Source: Lachnospiraceae bacterium
GTDB taxonomy: Bacteria > Bacillota > Clostridia > Lachnospirales > Lachnospiraceae
DNA: 16,693 bases
Reading direction: 5' to 3'
Assembly: GCA_017964745.1 (NCBI GenBank)
Contig: JAGCRJ010000043.1
Location: forward strand, 1 to 16,693
The notes beneath the pieces are model-generated. The model was given only the letters and a program-made list of their open reading frames with translations, had not been told where the DNA came from and did no database searches. This document shows, one piece after another, positions 13,226 to 16,693 of the stretch. Positions within the stretch are counted from its first letter, which is position 1. Each line of letters begins with the position of its first letter. Both the position numbers and the translations under genes were made by a program.

Positions 13226-14332
13226 ATGAAGCTGTTACACATAGCGGATGCTCATCTTGATTCCAAAATGGAATCCAAGCTGGACAAATCCAAAGCTTCT
13301 TTGAGGAGGGATGAGCTGTTGGACACATTCTGCGGTATCGCAGACTATGCCGATGAGAACGGAGTAAGTGCCGTGATCATAGCGGGAGATCTTTTCGATA
13401 CCAGGAATGTCAGAGTGGGAGCGGTGAACCGCGTAAAAGCGGCATTCAATTCCCATCCGGATGTAACCTTTATATATCTCAAGGGAAATCATGACGAGGC
13501 TGCATATTTTGAGGGAGATTATCCCGGAAACCTCATCATTTTCGATAAGGCGGGCCTTGACAAAGTAAATCTCAAAACCGCTTCGGGAAAGCCTGTGAAC
13601 ATAGTCGGAATAGTGCCCGGAGAGGACGGATTCGACAAAGCATACACCGAGCTCAATCTCGATTATGATGCCATGAACATCGTTACGATGCACGGTGCTG
13701 TCGGTGAATACCAGGGTAAGGATAAGGCTGAGAATATCGACCTTTCCAGACTCAGGAACAGAAATATCGATTATCTTGCACTCGGTCATTACCATACCTT
13801 CACAGAGGGCGAGCTTCCTTCAAGAGGAAAGTACTGTTACCCCGGATGCCCCGAGGGAAGAGGGTTTGACGAGTGCGGAGAGCATGGCTTTGTCATCATT
13901 GATATAGATGATGACAGTCTTTCCTTCAAAACATCTTTTGTACCCTTTGCAAAAAGGAATATCTATGAGATCGAAGCCGATATCTCGGAATGCATGACAA
14001 CTCCGGAGATCGACAGCCGGATCGCGGAAGCGATAAAGGGCTCACCCGCAACGTCGGACGATCTCGTCAGAATAGTTCTTAAAGGCGAAACCGCGGTTGA
14101 TGCGGAAAAAGATATAGAGCATGTCAGAAGACAGGTGTCCGAGAGATTCTTCTACGGAGAAGTAAAGGATCTCACCAGAGTCGCCATCGACTACGATGAA
14201 TACCTCCACGAAGCATCCCTTAAGGGAGAGCTGGTAAGACTTCTCAAGGAAGAAGACCTTACCGAGGATGAAAGAGGACTTATCGTAAGATGTGCCGTAC
14301 AGGCTCTTAAGGGGGAGGACATCAGTTTATGA
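13226..14332 (+). CDS. SbcD/YhaO-family DNA repair exonuclease (metallophosphoesterase)
   Basis: This 368-aa nuclease subunit has all five metallophosphoesterase blocks: DAH (Asp8, His10), GDLFD (54-58), GNHDE (87-91), the histidine in TMHGAVG (154-160) and GHYH (187-190). It therefore should bind two metal ions and be active. With its SbcC-like partner, which overlaps it, it would process DNA double-strand ends and hairpins (Mre11-Rad50 type). The sequence is closer in form to YhaO than to classic SbcD, judging from the RNIDYLALGHYH context and its pairing with a membrane-hairpin ATPase. It starts 15 nt after the wall hydrolase with AAGGGGGT as ribosome-binding site. Confidence 0.92.
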   Translation: MKLLHIADAHLDSKMESKLDKSKASLRRDELLDTFCGIADYADENGVSAVIIAGDLFDTRNVRVGAVNRVKAAFNSHPDVTFIYLKGNHDEAAYFEGDYPGNLIIFDKAGLDKVNLKTASGKPVNIVGIVPGEDGFDKAYTELNLDYDAMNIVTMHGAVGEYQGKDKAENIDLSRLRNRNIDYLALGHYHTFTEGELPSRGKYCYPGCPEGRGFDECGEHGFVIIDIDDDSLSFKTSFVPFAKRNIYEIEADISECMTTPEIDSRIAEAIKGSPATSDDLVRIVLKGETAVDAEKDIEHVRRQVSERFFYGEVKDLTRVAIDYDEYLHEASLKGELVRLLKEEDLTEDERGLIVRCAVQALKGEDISL

Positions 14333-16693
14333 AACTCGTTTCTTGCCATATAGACAATTTCGGAAAGATCTCCGGCGAGGACAGGAATTTTTCCGAAGGA
14401 CTCAATTGCATCTGCACTGATAACGGAACCGGAAAATCGACACTTGCGTCATTTATCAAGGTCATGCTCTACGGCTTTTCCGGTGAGAAAGTAAGAAAGA
14501 ACGAATACGAGAACGAAAGAAAATTCTTCAGACCCTGGCAGGGCGGAACATACGGCGGAAATCTCACCTTCGAAAAGGACGGTGTGAATTACTGCATCTA
14601 CAGAACCTTCGGCACCAAGGAGTCGGAGGATGTTCTCAAGATAATGAATACCGAGACCGGCATGGCGGATCATTCCTTTGAACCCGTTCCCGGCATCGCA
14701 CTTTTCGGGATCGATGCGGATTCCTTTGAAAGAACCGCATACGTATCGCAGCAGGACTGTGCAACGAGTGTAACGGGCGACATCAGCGCTCGTATCGGAG
14801 GCGTCTCCGAAAAGGACGACGACATGAGAAGATATGCCGCTGCTGACGAGATCCTCAAGAAGGAGAGCGACAGACTCAATCCTTCGAGAGCAACAGGCCT
14901 TATCAACAAGGAGGAGAACGAACTCTCCAAGTTAAAGGATCTGTTCAGGAACATCGATTCACAGAAGAGCCTCTGCGTCGAGCTTTCATCTAAGGCCGAA
15001 AAGGCTGCGGTTAAGTCCGAGGAAGACAGAAAGACCCAGCTCCAGGTCAAGGCAAGGCTCGATGCACTCAGAAAGTATCTCGACCTCAAAGAGCAGAAGG
15101 ACAATTATGAGAATCTCAAAGCGGCACGCGACAAGGCGGATACCGAGCTCCGCACCGCAAAGAGTATTTTCGAAGGAACCATTCCCACGGCAGAGGAAGC
15201 TCAGAAATGGGTTGACGATTCGATCGTACTCAGGGATGACGAAAAGGAATTAAGATCCCACGATCTTACTCCCGCAGAGGCGGAGCGCCTTGAGGAAGAG
15301 ACCAGGAAATTTGCCAAAAAGATCCCCGCATCTTCCGAGATCGATAAGCTTCTCAAACAGTGGAACATGATCCAGGAACTCAAGGATGAACTTCCCGACA
15401 GAAGAGATCAGGCCGAGATGATCAAGAACCAGGCTCTCGAAGAACAGAGGGAGAAGTATAAGCCGTTCATTGCTCTTGCAAGCGGAGGACTTGCGATAAT
15501 CCTTATAAGCGTACTTGTTGCGGTCATAACCAAGATCTATTTCATAGCGGCCGCATCGGTTATCGGTATCGCAATGATCGTTTACGGACTTGTGCTCCGC
15601 AAGAAGCACAATGACGAGACCAGGGCCAAGGGTGAGGGAACTTCCAGAAGATATAACGAGCTTATGGAACAGATCGCCGAGGACGAGGAACTCGTCGAAG
15701 GCACCGAAATGGATGCACAGGACCTTCTCGGAGCCGTCGGTGTAACCTTTGTCGGAAGATCCGCGATGAGCGACCTTATCAACCTCAGAAACCAGGTAAG
15801 GGAATACGAGGCACTCGGCAACAAAAAGAAAGAATACGAGGACATGGTCAAGGCAAAGGACTACGAGGGCAGACTTTCCGCCATCAAGGAGTATGTCAAG
15901 AAGTGTTCCATCATGGGAACCAGATCCTCAATCCCCGAATCCGATGCTTCCGAGATATGTCTTCCCGTCAGCGAGATCGCTACCAGAGTCGAGCAGATAG
16001 CCGCAAGACAGGCTGATGTCGATGATGCCGCAACAAGAGTAAAGGTATTCGAGACCGATCACAATGTTTCGCTCTATATAGGACTTAAGAGCCCCGAAGA
16101 TGATGCGATAATCGTTGCCGATCTCGAGAGCGCACTCAATAAAGTCGAAGACTCCATTGCCAATGACGACAAGCTCGTCGAGTCCTGTAAGAAAGAACTT
16201 CAGGAAGCCGAAGAGATCTGTGCCACCATGGAAAGTGCGCATGAAGAGTACGAAAGACGTTCCGAAGAGCTTGAGACCCTCAAAAAGAGATATGATATCG
16301 TCACCAAGACAAGAGAGTATCTCGCAACCGCAAGGGATAATTTCAACACCAGATACATAAAGGACATCCAGGCATCCTTCGATAAGTATTTCAAGATGCT
16401 CTCCGGCGACGACGGCAAGGTATTCACCATCGATGCCAACTTGAACGTCACCTATGTTGAGCAGGGACAGCCCAGGGTTCCCGATACCCTTTCCGAAGGC
16501 TACAAGGACCTTGTCGGACTGTGCAGAAGAGTTGCCATGGCCGATGCGATGTATGCCTCTGAAAAGCCCTTCATCGTTCTCGACGATCCTTTCGTCAATC
16601 TCGATGACAAGAAGCTTTCCGGCGCGACCCGCTTCATCAGTGATGTTGCTTCGGGATATCAGATCATCTACTTTACCTGCCAGAGCGCAAGAA
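14329..16693 (+). CDS. SbcC/YhaN-family ATPase with central membrane hairpin (3' end outside window)
   Basis: 788 codons are visible and the frame is still open at the window end. Frame and start (ATG overlapping the sbcD stop, ATGA, with GGGGGAGG upstream) are clear. The N-terminus is NFGKISG..., with Walker A TDNGTGKST (about 31-39) and the family text FIKVMLYGF. Q-loop-like YVSQQD is near 140. Two coiled-coil arms flank two adjacent hydrophobic helices (about 380-423, LASGGLAIILISVLVA and IAAASVIGIAMIVYGLV). The C-terminal half has the ABC signature LSEGYKDLV, Walker B FIVLDDPF with VNLDDKK, and the start of the switch region YFTCQSA. It is a Rad50-like SMC-type ATPase partnering the nuclease just upstream. 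In place of the zinc-hook it has a membrane hairpin, as in B. subtilis YhaN. Very few residues are missing. Confidence 0.92.
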   Translation, partial: MKLVSCHIDNFGKISGEDRNFSEGLNCICTDNGTGKSTLASFIKVMLYGFSGEKVRKNEYENERKFFRPWQGGTYGGNLTFEKDGVNYCIYRTFGTKESEDVLKIMNTETGMADHSFEPVPGIALFGIDADSFERTAYVSQQDCATSVTGDISARIGGVSEKDDDMRRYAAADEILKKESDRLNPSRATGLINKEENELSKLKDLFRNIDSQKSLCVELSSKAEKAAVKSEEDRKTQLQVKARLDALRKYLDLKEQKDNYENLKAARDKADTELRTAKSIFEGTIPTAEEAQKWVDDSIVLRDDEKELRSHDLTPAEAERLEEETRKFAKKIPASSEIDKLLKQWNMIQELKDELPDRRDQAEMIKNQALEEQREKYKPFIALASGGLAIILISVLVAVITKIYFIAAASVIGIAMIVYGLVLRKKHNDETRAKGEGTSRRYNELMEQIAEDEELVEGTEMDAQDLLGAVGVTFVGRSAMSDLINLRNQVREYEALGNKKKEYEDMVKAKDYEGRLSAIKEYVKKCSIMGTRSSIPESDASEICLPVSEIATRVEQIAARQADVDDAATRVKVFETDHNVSLYIGLKSPEDDAIIVADLESALNKVEDSIANDDKLVESCKKELQEAEEICATMESAHEEYERRSEELETLKKRYDIVTKTREYLATARDNFNTRYIKDIQASFDKYFKMLSGDDGKVFTIDANLNVTYVEQGQPRVPDTLSEGYKDLVGLCRRVAMADAMYASEKPFIVLDDPFVNLDDKKLSGATRFISDVASGYQIIYFTCQSAR

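Overview
The window reads as chromosomal DNA from a low-to-mid GC anaerobic Firmicute of the class Clostridia. Signs are a pyruvate formate-lyase system, a clostridial 2[4Fe-4S] ferredoxin, a gdpP-rplI-dnaB cluster, a MecA adaptor and a sua5-rpiB-upp-dCMP deaminase cluster. Codon choice and family resemblance suggest a gut or rumen lineage such as Lachnospiraceae or a Saccharofermentans-like group, but I cannot fix the family from sequence alone. I see no phage, transposon or CRISPR signs.

Region 1 (1-1920, + strand) is fermentation and radical chemistry. The 3' end of a pyruvate formate-lyase (PFL) core gene stops before the glycyl-radical domain. An intercistronic hairpin follows, then a 66-aa Cys-bearing protein that resembles the first part of the glycyl-radical domain, then an 82-aa protein carrying the glycyl-radical domain itself. 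A terminator or attenuator separates these from pflA, the radical SAM activase. A small ferredoxin with its own promoter closes the region at a strong terminator. PFL is therefore encoded in pieces, and this is the most unusual feature of the window.

Region 2 (1941-6867, - strand) is housekeeping. gdpP (c-di-AMP phosphodiesterase), rplI (ribosomal protein L9) and dnaB (replicative helicase) overlap or nearly touch and share a promoter upstream of gdpP. A separately promoted mecA (ClpC adaptor) lies behind a long hairpin terminator.

Region 3 (6868-7639) has no convincing gene but is not featureless. It is packed with inverted repeats. On the + strand, about 7236-7535 looks like a structured RNA ending in an intrinsic terminator. 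Its G-U wobble pairs point to the + strand. I could not assign it to a known RNA class.

Region 4 (7640-16693, + strand) is a tight run of eight genes: a membrane-anchored SH3/GH18 glycosidase, sua5 (tRNA t6A synthesis), rpiB (pentose phosphate), upp (uracil salvage), a dCMP deaminase, a secreted coiled-coil/SleB cell-wall hydrolase, an SbcD/YhaO-type nuclease and the start of an SbcC/YhaN-type ATPase with a membrane hairpin. Most junctions are 1-4 nt overlaps or short gaps, so they are probably co-transcribed from an extended -10 promoter just upstream of the first gene. The set mixes envelope remodelling, nucleotide supply and DNA repair.
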